A DNA stretch of 64,000 nucleotides from Rhodobacter sp. CZR27 (GCF_002407205.1 NZ_CP023549.1:248001-312000), one strand, 5' to 3'; shown: positions 43,466 through 52,602, numbered from the stretch's first letter. The notes: a model not told the origin generated them from the sequence alone. Translations and numbers: made by a program.

Positions 43466-45160
43466 ATGGGCTGGCTCACGCATTTCCTTGAATCCTATCC
43501 GGAGCTGGCCGTCTTCCTCGCCGTCGGGGTGGGCTACATCCTGGGCGACATCAGGATCGCCGGATTCGCCTTCGGCCCGGTCACGGGCTCGCTGCTTGCG
43601 GGCCTCGCCATCGGCCAGTTCGCCGAGGTGCCGATCTCGGGGATGGCGAAGTCTTTCCTGTTCCTCCTCTTCCTCTTCGGAATCGGCTATTCGGTCGGGC
43701 CGCAGTTCCTTCAGGCCTTGCAGCGCGACGGGCTGAGGTCGCTGCTCCTTGCGCTCGTCTGCACGACAACCGGACTGGCCAGCGCCTATGTCGTGTCCCG
43801 GTTCCTCGGGCTCGACCCCGGCTATTCCGCGGGCCTGCTGTCGGGAGGGCTGACCCAGAGCGCCGCGATGGGCACGGCGACGGAAGCCGTGAACCGCCTC
43901 GCCATCGCCGAGGAGCAGCGGGCGCTTTATGTCGCCCACATCGCCGTGGCGGACGCGGTCTGCTACATCTTCGGTATCGTCGGCGCGATCTGGTTCTGCA
44001 GCGTCGGCGCGCCCAAGCTCCTCGGGGCGGATATCGTTGCGGATGCGAAGGCGATCGAGGCGGAACTGGGTCTCGATCAGGGCAGCCAGGGCGTCCTGTC
44101 GGGCTACCATACGTTCGAGCTTCGCGCCTTCCTCGTTCCGCCGGGGGCCGCGATCATCGGTCTGACCGTGGGAGAGGCCGAGCTTCTCCACGCGACGGAT
44201 CGCTTCTACATCCAGCGGATCCGGCGCGGGAAGGCCATCATGCCGGCCGCGCTCGACCTCGTGCTCGAGGCGGGCGATGTCATCGCAATCAGCGGGCGCC
44301 GCAAGGCGCTGGTCGAGAAGTTCAGTGAGCGGCACGCGGAGGAAGTGGACGACGACGACCTTCTCGACATGCCCGTGAAGGCCGTCGATGTCCTGTTGTC
44401 CGAGCGCGACATGGACGGCGTCACCGTCGGCAAGATCGCACAGCAGGACTGGACGCGGGGTATCTATCTACGAACCCTGCGACGCGGCACCCAGGAACTG
44501 CCGATTGCCCGAGGGGTGAAACTTTCCCGTGGCGACGTGCTCACGCTCGTCGGCCCCGAGGACGTGATCAATGCGGCTGCCCCGAGGTTCGGCCCTGTCA
44601 TCGCGCCCACCACATCGACCGATTTCGTGGTGCTTGGGCTCGCCATCTTCGTGGGCGGCCTGGTGGGCGTCCTCGCCCGCATCACGATCGGCGGCGCGGT
44701 CATCGCGCTCGGAACGAGTGTCGGCGCCCTGATCGCGGGGCTGGTCGTCGGGCACCTTCGCACCCGGCATCCGCTCTTCGGCCGCATCCCGGACGGGGCG
44801 GTATCGCTGATGACCGCGCTTGGCCTTGCCTCCTTCGTGGCGATGACGGGACTTCATGCGGGACCCGTGTTCATCGACGCCATCCGCGAGGTCGGCATCG
44901 GCCTGTTCCTCGGCGGCATCGCGGTGACGATGGTCCCGCTCCTGATCGGCCTTGCCTTCGGCCGCTTCGTCCTCGGGATGAAGTCGGTGCTTCTCCTTGG
45001 CGCGCTTGCCGGCTCGCTGACCATGACCGCGGCGATGGGGGCTGTGCAGCAGCGCTCGGGAAGCCCCGTGGCCGTGCTGGGCTATACTCCGGCCTATCCG
45101 ATCTCGAACATCCTGCTGACACTGTGGGGAACCGTGATCGTCATCCTGACCGCCGGCTGA
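43466..45160 (+). CDS. AspT-family aspartate:alanine-type exchanger (second copy)
   Basis: A 564-residue paralogue of the preceding gene, sharing the layout and motifs (AVGVGYILGDIRIAGFAFGPVTGSLLAGLAIGQ, GIGYSVGPQFLQAL, paired TrkA-C domains, and a C-terminus ending LWGTVIVILTAG). The two differ in many positions, so this is not a recent duplication; they may form a hetero-oligomer or carry different amino acids. Located 127 bases after the first copy, probably in the same transcription unit. Confidence 0.86.
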   Translation: MGWLTHFLESYPELAVFLAVGVGYILGDIRIAGFAFGPVTGSLLAGLAIGQFAEVPISGMAKSFLFLLFLFGIGYSVGPQFLQALQRDGLRSLLLALVCTTTGLASAYVVSRFLGLDPGYSAGLLSGGLTQSAAMGTATEAVNRLAIAEEQRALYVAHIAVADAVCYIFGIVGAIWFCSVGAPKLLGADIVADAKAIEAELGLDQGSQGVLSGYHTFELRAFLVPPGAAIIGLTVGEAELLHATDRFYIQRIRRGKAIMPAALDLVLEAGDVIAISGRRKALVEKFSERHAEEVDDDDLLDMPVKAVDVLLSERDMDGVTVGKIAQQDWTRGIYLRTLRRGTQELPIARGVKLSRGDVLTLVGPEDVINAAAPRFGPVIAPTTSTDFVVLGLAIFVGGLVGVLARITIGGAVIALGTSVGALIAGLVVGHLRTRHPLFGRIPDGAVSLMTALGLASFVAMTGLHAGPVFIDAIREVGIGLFLGGIAVTMVPLLIGLAFGRFVLGMKSVLLLGALAGSLTMTAAMGAVQQRSGSPVAVLGYTPAYPISNILLTLWGTVIVILTAG

Positions 45161-45360
45161 GGCGGGACGGCCGGAACAGAAGGAAACATCGATGTCTCGC
45201 ATTTCCAGCCTCCCGTGCCGTCGCCCTGCCCGCCATGGTGGCGGCGGCCGAGCGCCCGCCGGTCCTGCGTTCCGATCCCCCTTGGTGTCCGCGGGGATGA
45301 TCCTCCTGACGCCATTGGCGGGCTTCTCGTCATCCTCACCCGCATAGGCAGGCAGCGCAC

Positions 45361-46449
45361 ATGACCCCTCTGGTCCGCAAGATCGCCGAAACGCCGCTCC
45401 TCTGGCTTCTCGTCTTCGTCCCGGCCGTCCTCGTCGTCGAGGTGGTGAACAGCGGGGCGCACACGCTTCTCTTCCTGCTGTCCGTCCTCGCGATCGTGCC
45501 GCTTGCTGCGCTTCTCAGCCTCGCAACCGAGTCGGTCGCCGAGCGCACCGGGGACGCGGCGGGCGGGCTCATCAACGCGACGCTCGGGAACCTCACCGAA
45601 CTCGTCATCGCGCTGACCGCGCTTGCGGCGGGGCAGTATGCGCTCGTGAAGGCCTCGATTGCCGGGGCCATCGTCACCAACACGCTCTTCATGCTGGGCG
45701 CCTGCTTCCTTCTCGGCGGCCTCAAGCACCACACGCAGACCTTCAACCTCGCCGGCGCACGGCTGCAGGCGAGCCTTCTCTTCATCGCGACGGTCGCACT
45801 GCTCGTGCCCTCGGCCATCGCCTCGGCCGATCAGGTCACCGATCCGGCGGCGCTTCAGACGCTCAGCACCATGCTGGCGGTCCTGCTGATCGGTGGCTAT
45901 GTGCTCGGCCTCGTCTTCTCGCTTGGCACCCACCGGCAGGAGTTCGCCAGCGCGGAACACGAGGGCCATGGCGAGACGCTGCCGATCGGCGTGGCACTCG
46001 TCACGCTGGCCGGCACGACCGTGCTCGTGGCGCTCGTCAGCCATGTCTTCGTCGCGTCCGTCGAGGTCGCGGGCGCGGCGATGGGCCTGACGCCCGCCTT
46101 CGTCGGCTTCATCGTCGTCGCGCTGGTGGGTGGCGCGGCCGAATTCGCAAGCGCCTTCTCGGCTGCCCGGAAGGACCGGCTGGACCTGAGCGTCAGCATC
46201 GCCCTTGGCAGCGCCGCGCAGATCGCCCTGTTCGTCGGGCCTCTGCTCGTGCTTCTGAGCCATGTGGTGGGACCTGCGCCCATGGGCCTCGACTTCTGGC
46301 CGGGGGCGGTCGTGATGATGCTGATCGCGGCACTTTCCGCGACGCTTCTGACGGCGGGCGGCCATTCGGCCTGGTTCCTCGGTGTCCTCGTCCTCATGGT
46401 CTATGCGATCTTCGCGATGACCCTTTACGTCCTGCCACCCCAGCAATGA
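45361..46449 (+). CDS. Ca2+/H+ antiporter of the CaCA family
   Basis: A 362-residue inner-membrane exchanger with eleven hydrophobic segments. The two inverted alpha-repeats of the CAX type are clear: GLINATLGNLTELVIALTAL and GFIVVALVGGAAEFASAF, each with the acidic residue (Glu) that binds the cation, followed by SIALGSAAQIALFVGPLLVL. It should extrude Ca2+ (or Na+/K+) in exchange for protons. The ATG at 45361 follows AGGCAGGCAGCGCAC. It is 200 bases after the second AspT gene in the same direction, plausibly part of a pH/ion stress block. Confidence 0.88.
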   Translation: MTPLVRKIAETPLLWLLVFVPAVLVVEVVNSGAHTLLFLLSVLAIVPLAALLSLATESVAERTGDAAGGLINATLGNLTELVIALTALAAGQYALVKASIAGAIVTNTLFMLGACFLLGGLKHHTQTFNLAGARLQASLLFIATVALLVPSAIASADQVTDPAALQTLSTMLAVLLIGGYVLGLVFSLGTHRQEFASAEHEGHGETLPIGVALVTLAGTTVLVALVSHVFVASVEVAGAAMGLTPAFVGFIVVALVGGAAEFASAFSAARKDRLDLSVSIALGSAAQIALFVGPLLVLLSHVVGPAPMGLDFWPGAVVMMLIAALSATLLTAGGHSAWFLGVLVLMVYAIFAMTLYVLPPQQ

Positions 46450-46498
46450 CCACCCCGCGGCACCGGGCGCAACCGCGCCGGCGGCCCGACGGGCAGCC

Positions 46499-46675
46499 TT
46501 GCTCGACCCGGTGTCGCGCACCACCGAGGCACTCTTCTGGCTGATCATGGTCCTGACCTTCACGGCCACGTTCAACGCTGCCGAAGCGGGGCGCGAGGAC
46601 GTGCGGCTCATGCTGATCGCCGCGGTGGGCTCCAGCATCGCCGAGGGCTGATCGACGGGGCGATCGTGAGGCCCC
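46499..46675 (+). pseudogene. Remnant of a VIT/DUF-type membrane protein gene
   Basis: From 46499 the frame reads LLDPVSRTTEALFWLIMVLTF, TATFNAAEAGREDVRLMLIAAVGSSIAEG, then stops at 46649-46651. The family pattern (DPxxRxxExLFGLIMVLTFTxTxxxAExGREDVRxMLIxAxGCNLAWGIIDG) belongs to small VIT1/CCC1-like membrane proteins. One frame shift away, at 46645, it continues GLIDGAIV, as if one base had been lost, and then family similarity ends near 46670. So it looks like a frameshifted, 3'-truncated relic, 46 bases after the Ca2+/H+ antiporter gene. A short translated product remains possible. Confidence 0.6.
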
Positions 46676-46823
46676 GCACCCGCCCGCTGCTGCAAGACGA
46701 CCGGTCCGGCCGGGACAGGTTCCCGCAAGGCGGGTTTCGGCAAGCCGCCGCCAAGCCGGCTTGCCGGGCGGCGCTTTTCCGGTAGGCTTCGGACGAACCG
46801 GCACGAGACACGGGAGGGGCAGG

Positions 46824-48068
46824 ATGCAGGCGACACGACGGACGGTCATGCTGGGACTGATGGCGGCGGGCCTCGCGGGCTGCGCGGGGGGCATGCCGAT
46901 CTCCTCCGCCCCGGCCGCGGCCGAACCCGTGATGCGCGCGGTCCCGAACCCGGCGTGGGATGCCTGGGTGGCGGGCTTCCGGCCGCGGGCGGTCGGCGCG
47001 GGCGTCGCACCCGAGACCTTCGACCGGGCCTTCCGCTCGGCGGGCTACCTGCCCGATGTCATCGAGCGCGACCGCAACCAGACCGAGTTCACCCGCACGC
47101 TCGAGGATTACCTGGCCATCGCCGCCTCGGACGAGAGGGTGTCGAAGGGCCGGGCGGCGCTATCGCAATACGGCGGGGTCCTGTCGCAGATCGAGGCGCG
47201 CTTCGGCGTCGAGGCCGAGGTCGTGGCGGCGATCTGGGGCGTCGAGAGCCGCTATGGCGAACGGCGCGGCAACGTGCCGATCGTCTCGGCCCTGTCCACC
47301 CTTGCCTATGACGGCCGCCGCGGCGCCTTCTTCGAAAGCCAGCTGATCGCCGCGCTGAAGATCCTGCAGAACGGCGACGTGAACCCCGAGGGCATGACCG
47401 GAAGCTGGGCCGGCGCCATGGGTCACACCCAGTTCATCCCCACCTCCTACCTCGCCTATGCGGTGGACTTCACCGGCGACGGCCGGCGCGACATCTGGTC
47501 GGAGGACCCGACGGATGCGCTGGCCTCGGCCGCGGCCTATCTCGCGCGGTCGGGCTGGCGGCGAGGCCAGCCGTGGGGCGTCGAGGTGCGCTTGCCGGCG
47601 GGCTTCAGCCCGGGCCTTGCGGGGCGCGGCACCACGCGCAGCCCCTCGGACTGGGCGGCGATGGGCGTGCGCGACATGGACGGGCGCATCGTGCCGGACC
47701 ATGGAGCCGCGTCGATCCTGATCCCGATGGGTCTTTCCGGCCCCGCCTTCATGGTCTTTCGCAACTTCACCGTCATCACCCGCTACAACAACGCCGAGAA
47801 CTACGTGATCGGCGTCGGCCACCTGTCCGACCGGCTGCGGGGCGGCCCGCCGATCCGGGGCAGCTTCCCGCCCGATGCGCGCGGCATGACCATGGCCGAC
47901 CGGCAGGAGCTGCAGCGCCGGCTGACCGCGGCGGGCTTCGATACCGGCGGGACCGACGGGGTGATCGGCGGCAAGACCGAGGCCGCGATTTCGGCCTATG
48001 AACAGGCGAACGGGCTGCCCGTCACCGGCCAGCCCTCGGTCGCACTGCTGCGCCGGCTGGGCGGCTAG
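46824..48068 (+). CDS. Lytic murein transglycosylase, MltB type
   Basis: A 414-residue lipoprotein-type enzyme that cleaves the MurNAc-GlcNAc bond of peptidoglycan. A lipobox is visible in GLMAAGLAGCAGG; the catalytic Glu141 lies in IWGVESRYG, followed by the MltB motifs LAYDGRRGAFFESQLIAAL and GSWAGAMGHTQFIPTSY, and a C-terminal peptidoglycan-binding domain (RQELQRRLTAAGFDTGGTDG, then AISAYEQANGLPVTGQPS). It attaches to the envelope and acts in the periplasm. GGGAGGGGCAGG precedes ATG 46824. Its last four bases overlap the convergent cupin gene. Confidence 0.92.
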   Translation: MQATRRTVMLGLMAAGLAGCAGGMPISSAPAAAEPVMRAVPNPAWDAWVAGFRPRAVGAGVAPETFDRAFRSAGYLPDVIERDRNQTEFTRTLEDYLAIAASDERVSKGRAALSQYGGVLSQIEARFGVEAEVVAAIWGVESRYGERRGNVPIVSALSTLAYDGRRGAFFESQLIAALKILQNGDVNPEGMTGSWAGAMGHTQFIPTSYLAYAVDFTGDGRRDIWSEDPTDALASAAAYLARSGWRRGQPWGVEVRLPAGFSPGLAGRGTTRSPSDWAAMGVRDMDGRIVPDHGAASILIPMGLSGPAFMVFRNFTVITRYNNAENYVIGVGHLSDRLRGGPPIRGSFPPDARGMTMADRQELQRRLTAAGFDTGGTDGVIGGKTEAAISAYEQANGLPVTGQPSVALLRRLGG

Positions 48069-48460
48069 GGCACCAGCGCCTCGAGTTCGGGCAGAAGGGT
48101 CACGCTCTCCTGCTCGTTCGGGTCGGTGCGCGCGATCACCGCGACGGCGGGCCGGTCCGAGAGGTTCATCGGCAGATGCGGCATGTCGGCGGGGATGTAG
48201 AGGATCTCGCCCTCCGAGACCTCCATCCGGTTCTCCAGCCGCTCGCCCCACCACATCACCGTCTCGCCCTGCAGGACATAGATCGCCGTCTCGTGGCTGG
48301 CGTGCTTGTGCGCCCTGGCCCGGCCACCGGGAGGGATGGTCAGCAGGTGCATGCAGATGCCCGTGGCGCCCACCGACTGCGCCGAGACCCCTTCGTTGTA
48401 GGTGAAGCCCTGCCGGCCATCGTAAAGGCCGGTCGGGCGAAGCTTGCGGCACTCGGCCAT
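48065..48460 (-). CDS. Cupin-domain protein
   Basis: A 131-residue single cupin barrel. The first motif reads GGRARAHKHASHETAIYVLQGET, with the usual histidines and glutamate, and the second is GEILYIPADMPHLPMNL. Such proteins bind a metal and may be dioxygenase-like, sugar isomerase-like or simply sensors; nothing decides here. It converges with the transglycosylase gene in a four-base overlap. The next minus-strand gene (kamA-like) ends 139 bases upstream, so co-transcription is possible but unsure. Confidence 0.75.
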   Translation of the reverse strand: MAECRKLRPTGLYDGRQGFTYNEGVSAQSVGATGICMHLLTIPPGGRARAHKHASHETAIYVLQGETVMWWGERLENRMEVSEGEILYIPADMPHLPMNLSDRPAVAVIARTDPNEQESVTLLPELEALVP

Positions 48461-48598
48461 GGCGCCCCCCTCCGGTTGCAGGACCCGAGGCTAGCACAGG
48501 TCGGGCCGGTCGGTCACCCGGAAGGCGTGCAGCCTCGCGGCGGGACGAAACGCCGGCTGGAAAGGGCCCCGAGCGATGCCGCCCTGCCGGACTGCCCG

Positions 48599-49624
48599 TC
48601 AGGCCGGATCCGCATAGGGATGCATCCGGCCGTCAGGATCGCGCACGAGCCAGCGCCCGGGACCGTCCTCGACCAGATGACCGCCCGTCACAGGCACCTT
48701 GCCGAACCCGCCGGGGATGTCGAGTACGTAGGTCGGCAGGCCGATCCCGGTCAGCCGGCGGCGAAGTTCGGCCATGATCTGCCGGCCAAGGGCAATGGTG
48801 GTGCGGAAATGGCCCGCACCCCGCGCCAGATCGCAGTGGTGCAGGTAGTAGGGCTTCACGCGCAGCCGCAACAGCGCCCGGAACAGCGCCTCCAGCGCGT
48901 CCGCGCTATCGTTCACCCCCCGAAGCAGCACGGACTGCGACAGCAGCGGAATGCCCGCATCGGCCAGCCGCCCCAGCGCCGCGCGCGAGTCAAGGCCAAG
49001 CTCGGCCTCGTGGTTGACATGGACGACAAGCCAGACCGGGACCGGCACCCGAAGCGCACGGATCATCGCCTCGTCCACCCGCTGGGGCGTGACCACCGGC
49101 ACCCGGCTGTGGATGCGGAGTTGGTCGAGATGGGCGATCTGCCCGAGGCGGCCGACGATCGCCTGAAGCCGCCGGGGCGACAGCACCAGCGGATCGCCGC
49201 CGGTCAGGATCACCTCGCGCACGGCCTCGGTCCGCTCGATGTAGTCGAGCCCCGCCGCGAGATCGGCGTCCGACAGCATCCCCTCGCCGCCCACCACCTC
49301 GCGCCGGAAGCAGAAGCGGCAATAGACGTCGCAGGTGCGCGTCACGTGCAGGATCACCCGGTCGCGATAGCGATGGGTCACCCCCGTCACCGGGCTGCGC
49401 GCGACGTCGCCGATCGGGTCCGACAGCTCCCCCGCGCCGATCGACAGTTCCTCGACCGCGGGCACGAACTGGCGGGCGACGGCGGGATGGGCCGCCGCCG
49501 CCACCATCTCGGGCGTGACGCGGATGCGGAAGGCGCGCTCGACCTCGGCCAGCCGCGGCTCGGCCGGATCGGCAAGCCCCGCAGCGGCGAGGTCATCGAG
49601 GCTCTGCAGCGCACGGTCGGTCAA
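48599..49624 (-). CDS. Lysine 2,3-aminomutase/EpmB-type radical SAM enzyme
   Basis: A 341-residue radical SAM, PLP-dependent aminomutase. Cys98, Cys102 and Cys105 in TRTCDVYCRFCFRR are the CxxxCxxC iron-sulfur ligands, and GGDPLVLSPRRL and the HSRVPVVTPQRV region continue the family. The length is nearer EpmB (EF-P lysine modification; about 340 residues) than clostridial KamA (about 415), so beta-lysylation of elongation factor P is likely, although efp and epmA are not in the window. The stress-type gene diverges 107 bases away. Confidence 0.82.
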   Translation of the reverse strand: MTDRALQSLDDLAAAGLADPAEPRLAEVERAFRIRVTPEMVAAAAHPAVARQFVPAVEELSIGAGELSDPIGDVARSPVTGVTHRYRDRVILHVTRTCDVYCRFCFRREVVGGEGMLSDADLAAGLDYIERTEAVREVILTGGDPLVLSPRRLQAIVGRLGQIAHLDQLRIHSRVPVVTPQRVDEAMIRALRVPVPVWLVVHVNHEAELGLDSRAALGRLADAGIPLLSQSVLLRGVNDSADALEALFRALLRLRVKPYYLHHCDLARGAGHFRTTIALGRQIMAELRRRLTGIGLPTYVLDIPGGFGKVPVTGGHLVEDGPGRWLVRDPDGRMHPYADPA

Positions 49625-49731
49625 GGCGGGGCTCCTGTGGCAGAAACGCGCGTTATCCTTCGGCGCGGCGGCGGGTGCAAGACGGGAACGAAACCATCGC
49701 GCGGCGGTTTCGATGCCTTGGGAGAACAGCC

Positions 49732-50277
49732 ATGACCGAGACAGACATCCTGACCCTCACCGCCTTCTTCGACCGGCGCGAGGACGCCGACCGCGCCTCC
49801 GACCGGCTGGTGGCCCTTGGCCTGCCCCGCGGCCGGGTAACCGTGATGGCCGGGCGCGAGACCGCCAGCGGGCCGGAGCCGGGTGGCCCGAGCCTTTCCG
49901 ATGCCGCACTGGACTATTTCCTGCCCGAGAGCGACCGTCACGGCTATGCCGAGGGCCTGTCCCGCGGCGGCCGTCTGGTGGTCGCGCGGAACGTGCCGCG
50001 CGAACTGCACGACAGTGCGGTCGCGGCCCTGGAAGAGGAAGGCGCGGTCGACATCGACGAGCGTCGCGCGCTTTGGGGTGCGGAGGGCGAGGGCCCTGTT
50101 CCCGCCGCAGTGCGCGGCACCACCAAGGACGTGGCCTGGACCAACCCGCATACCGGCCCGGGACATGCCGATGAAGATGCAGGGGACGTTCCGACGGACC
50201 CGAACCGGGACGAGGCGGGACCGGACCCTTCGGGAGGGCGGGGTCGTGTCCGCGCGTGGTATCACACCGGGCCATAG
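49732..50277 (+). CDS. General-stress-type small protein of unknown function
   Basis: A 181-residue cytoplasmic protein. The N-terminal half (LTAFFDRREDADRASDRLVALGLPRGRVTVMAG) has the beta-alpha pattern of the general-stress 17M-like domain; the second half is acidic with disordered Asp/Gly/Pro-rich tail. No catalytic motif is visible. ATG 49732 follows GGGAGAACAGCC; a TG-rich upstream extension lacks a ribosome site. It converges with the sirtuin gene, 53 bases apart. Confidence 0.65.
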   Translation: MTETDILTLTAFFDRREDADRASDRLVALGLPRGRVTVMAGRETASGPEPGGPSLSDAALDYFLPESDRHGYAEGLSRGGRLVVARNVPRELHDSAVAALEEEGAVDIDERRALWGAEGEGPVPAAVRGTTKDVAWTNPHTGPGHADEDAGDVPTDPNRDEAGPDPSGGRGRVRAWYHTGP

Positions 50278-50330
50278 GGCTTGCCAGCTTGCGGCGGTAA
50301 GCGCGTCCCGCCGTCCGCAGGTGCCGCCGT

Positions 50331-51014
50331 TCAACCCACGATCTCGTCCACCCAGCGCGGCACCGCCTCGGTCGCCGGCCCGATCAGCCGGCGGTCGAAG
50401 ATACGGCCGCTCGGCTCCAGATTGATCTCCAGCGTGGCGATCCCGGCCTCGGCCGCGGCCTCGACGAAGCCCGCCGCCGGATAGACCTCGCCCGAACTGC
50501 CGATCACCACGAACAGCGTGGCCCGCGCCAGCCGCCCGAGGATCTCGTCCATGCGGTAGGGGATCTCGCCGAACCAGACGATGTCGGGCCGCACCGCCGT
50601 CCGCGCGCAGGCCGGACAGGCGTCGGATGCGGCCATGCGATCGGGCGCCGGCCAGCGGTGTCCGCAGGAGGCGCAGAGCGCACCGAGAAGCTCGCCATGC
50701 ATGTGGATCACCTCGGGCGAGCCCGCCCGCTCGTGCAGGTCGTCCACGTTCTGCGTGACCAGCGTCACCTTGCCGCGATGCCGGCCCTGCAGCCTCGCCA
50801 GCGCGACATGGGCCGCATTGGGCACCGCGTCGAGGCAATTCCGGCGGCGCATGTTGTAGAAGTCATGCACCAGTGCCGGATCGCGCCGGAAGCCCTCGGG
50901 CGTCGCCACCCGCCGAAGGTCATGGCTCGTCCAGAGCCCGTCCTTGTCGCGAAAGGTGCCGAGCCCGCTTTCCGCCGAGATCCCGGCGCCGGTCAGGATG
51001 AAGATCGAGTCCAT
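50331..51014 (-). CDS. cobB: NAD-dependent protein deacylase of the sirtuin family
   Basis: A 227-residue sirtuin. The NAD-binding GAGISAESGLGTFRDKDGLW, the catalytic His in HMHGELLG, the TQNVDDLHERAG motif and the zinc-binding cysteines (CASCGHRW ... CPACARTAV) are all present. Tyr and Arg in FYNMRRR match the Y-x-x-R pair of SIRT5-like desuccinylases, so it may remove succinyl/malonyl as well as acetyl groups. It lies 52 bases after soxT on the same strand and may be transcribed with soxSRT, which is unusual. Confidence 0.93.
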   Translation of the reverse strand: MDSIFILTGAGISAESGLGTFRDKDGLWTSHDLRRVATPEGFRRDPALVHDFYNMRRRNCLDAVPNAAHVALARLQGRHRGKVTLVTQNVDDLHERAGSPEVIHMHGELLGALCASCGHRWPAPDRMAASDACPACARTAVRPDIVWFGEIPYRMDEILGRLARATLFVVIGSSGEVYPAAGFVEAAAEAGIATLEINLEPSGRIFDRRLIGPATEAVPRWVDEIVG

Positions 51015-51066
51015 GGCGGCGAGGCTAGCAGCGGGCCGGACCCCGCGCCAGAGGGCCGCCGCCGAC

Positions 51067-52113
51067 CTATTCGGGCTGGAAGCCGCGGATCAGCTGTCGC
51101 AGGCCGATGGCCGCGCCGACCGCGATCGCCGCCAGAGTGACCGGACCCGACCAGGCGAGCAGCGCGAAGCCGGTAACGCCCTGCCCGATCGAGCAGCCCA
51201 TCGCCACCACCCCGCCCACGCCCATCATCGCCGCGCCCGAGACCTGCCGGCCCAGTTCGCGCGGATCCTCGCAGGCTTCCCAGCGGAACAGGCCGCGGCT
51301 CATCGAGCCTGCAAGCGCCCCCAGCGCCACCCCGGCAATCGAGCCGACCGAGAAGGTGATCCCGCCCGCCGTCGAGGTCATGAGGAAGATCAGCGTCCGC
51401 CCGATGGGGGCGGTATAGGACGGGCCCTCGATCGCCACGGCGCCAAGGCTCGCCTCGTTCAGCCATGTCATCGCCGCAAGGCACCAGACGACGGCAAGTC
51501 CCGCCGCAACCCCCCAGCCGATCATGTGCCGGCTCCGGCGGAGCGGCGCGTGCAGGAGCGACCAGAAGAGCAGCGCCCCCGCGACCAGCGCCGCGGTCAG
51601 GGTCGGGCCGAGCCCCGCCAGCGTCCGGGCGGTCTCTGCAATGCCCTGTGGTCCGGTGGCCTCGACCTGCGGGAACAGCACGATCCGCAGCGGCGCGAGC
51701 GGCCCGGACAGGGCGACGAAGGCGAAGATACCCATCACGACGACGATCACCATCGACCGCAGGTCACCTCCGCCGAAGCGGACGAGGGCGCCGAAGCCGC
51801 AGTTGCCCGCCAGCGCCATGCCATAGCCGAAGAGCAACCCGCCGACCACGCTGCCCCAGGGGTTCCAGACCATCTGATGATAGATCGTGCCGCCGATGTC
51901 GATCAGCCCCGCCGCGGCCAGCACATGCGTTCCGAGCATCGCCGTGGCAAGCACGACGCCCCACAGCCGCAGCCGCCGCTGGTCCGCGCCATAAAGGGCG
52001 GATTCGAGCGCCCCCAGCGTGCAGAAGTCCCCCAGCCGGGCCGCGAGACCCAGCACGATCCCCCCCACGAGGCCGATCAGCGCGGCCAGCGCGCCAAACG
52101 GTAGCTCCTCCAT
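51067..52113 (-). CDS. soxT: YeeE/YedE-family sulfur transporter, SoxT-like
   Basis: A 348-residue membrane protein of the YeeE/YedE family, proteins that move thiosulfate or other reduced sulfur across the inner membrane (TsuA is the characterised member). About nine hydrophobic spans and two homologous cysteine motifs (AGNCGFGALVRFGGGDLRS and MGCSIGQGVTGF) are present. In soxSRT-type loci of sulfur oxidisers this gene follows soxR, as it does here 36 bases on; the product may feed sulfur to cytoplasmic sensing or assimilation. The sirtuin gene follows at 52 bases. Confidence 0.88.
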   Translation of the reverse strand: MEELPFGALAALIGLVGGIVLGLAARLGDFCTLGALESALYGADQRRLRLWGVVLATAMLGTHVLAAAGLIDIGGTIYHQMVWNPWGSVVGGLLFGYGMALAGNCGFGALVRFGGGDLRSMVIVVVMGIFAFVALSGPLAPLRIVLFPQVEATGPQGIAETARTLAGLGPTLTAALVAGALLFWSLLHAPLRRSRHMIGWGVAAGLAVVWCLAAMTWLNEASLGAVAIEGPSYTAPIGRTLIFLMTSTAGGITFSVGSIAGVALGALAGSMSRGLFRWEACEDPRELGRQVSGAAMMGVGGVVAMGCSIGQGVTGFALLAWSGPVTLAAIAVGAAIGLRQLIRGFQPE

Positions 52114-52149
52114 CCGCGTTCCTCCCCAGACGCACGCCGGCCGGCGCCG

Positions 52150-52518
52150 CTACTGCGCGCCTCCGTCCTGACGGCAGAACAGCTCGGCAAGCAGGCCCAC
52201 CACGCGTTCCACCTTCGGATCGAGGATCGAGTAGAAGATCGCCTGGCCCTCCCGCCGGGCGGTCACCAGACCCTCGAGGCGCAGCCGCGCCAGCTGCTGG
52301 CTGACGGCAGCCTGACGCGAAGACAGAAGCGTTTCAAGTTCCATCACGCTCTTGGGCCCGGAGATCAGGTGGCACAGGATGGTCAGCCGCCCTTCGTGGC
52401 CGAGCGCCTTGAGAAATCCCGTCGCGGCATCGGCCTCGTCGATCAGCGCGGCGGCGCCCGGCCGGTCGGCCCCTGCCGCCTCCTCCGCCGCCCTCCGCTC
52501 TGCCTGCTGCCGCGCCAT
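52150..52518 (-). CDS. soxR: ArsR-family repressor of the sox genes
   Basis: A 122-residue ArsR/SmtB winged helix protein (ALGHEGRLTILCHLISGPKSVMELETLLSSRQAAVSQQLARLRLEGLVTARREG). In Paracoccus and relatives SoxR represses the sox operons until thiosulfate is present, with a Cys pair responding to sulfur; cysteines are visible in ILCHL and LFCRQD. ATG 52518 has AGGA five bases upstream; an upstream TTG (52581) is less likely. It lies between soxS and soxT on the minus strand, the classical soxRS arrangement. Confidence 0.9.
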   Translation of the reverse strand: MARQQAERRAAEEAAGADRPGAAALIDEADAATGFLKALGHEGRLTILCHLISGPKSVMELETLLSSRQAAVSQQLARLRLEGLVTARREGQAIFYSILDPKVERVVGLLAELFCRQDGGAQ

Positions 52519-52602
52519 TTGTCCTGCCTCACCAATCCGGTCGAGAGATGCCACGATTTCCGCCCCGCCTTCCAGCACCAATCGGACGGGGCGGCATCCG
52601 TG

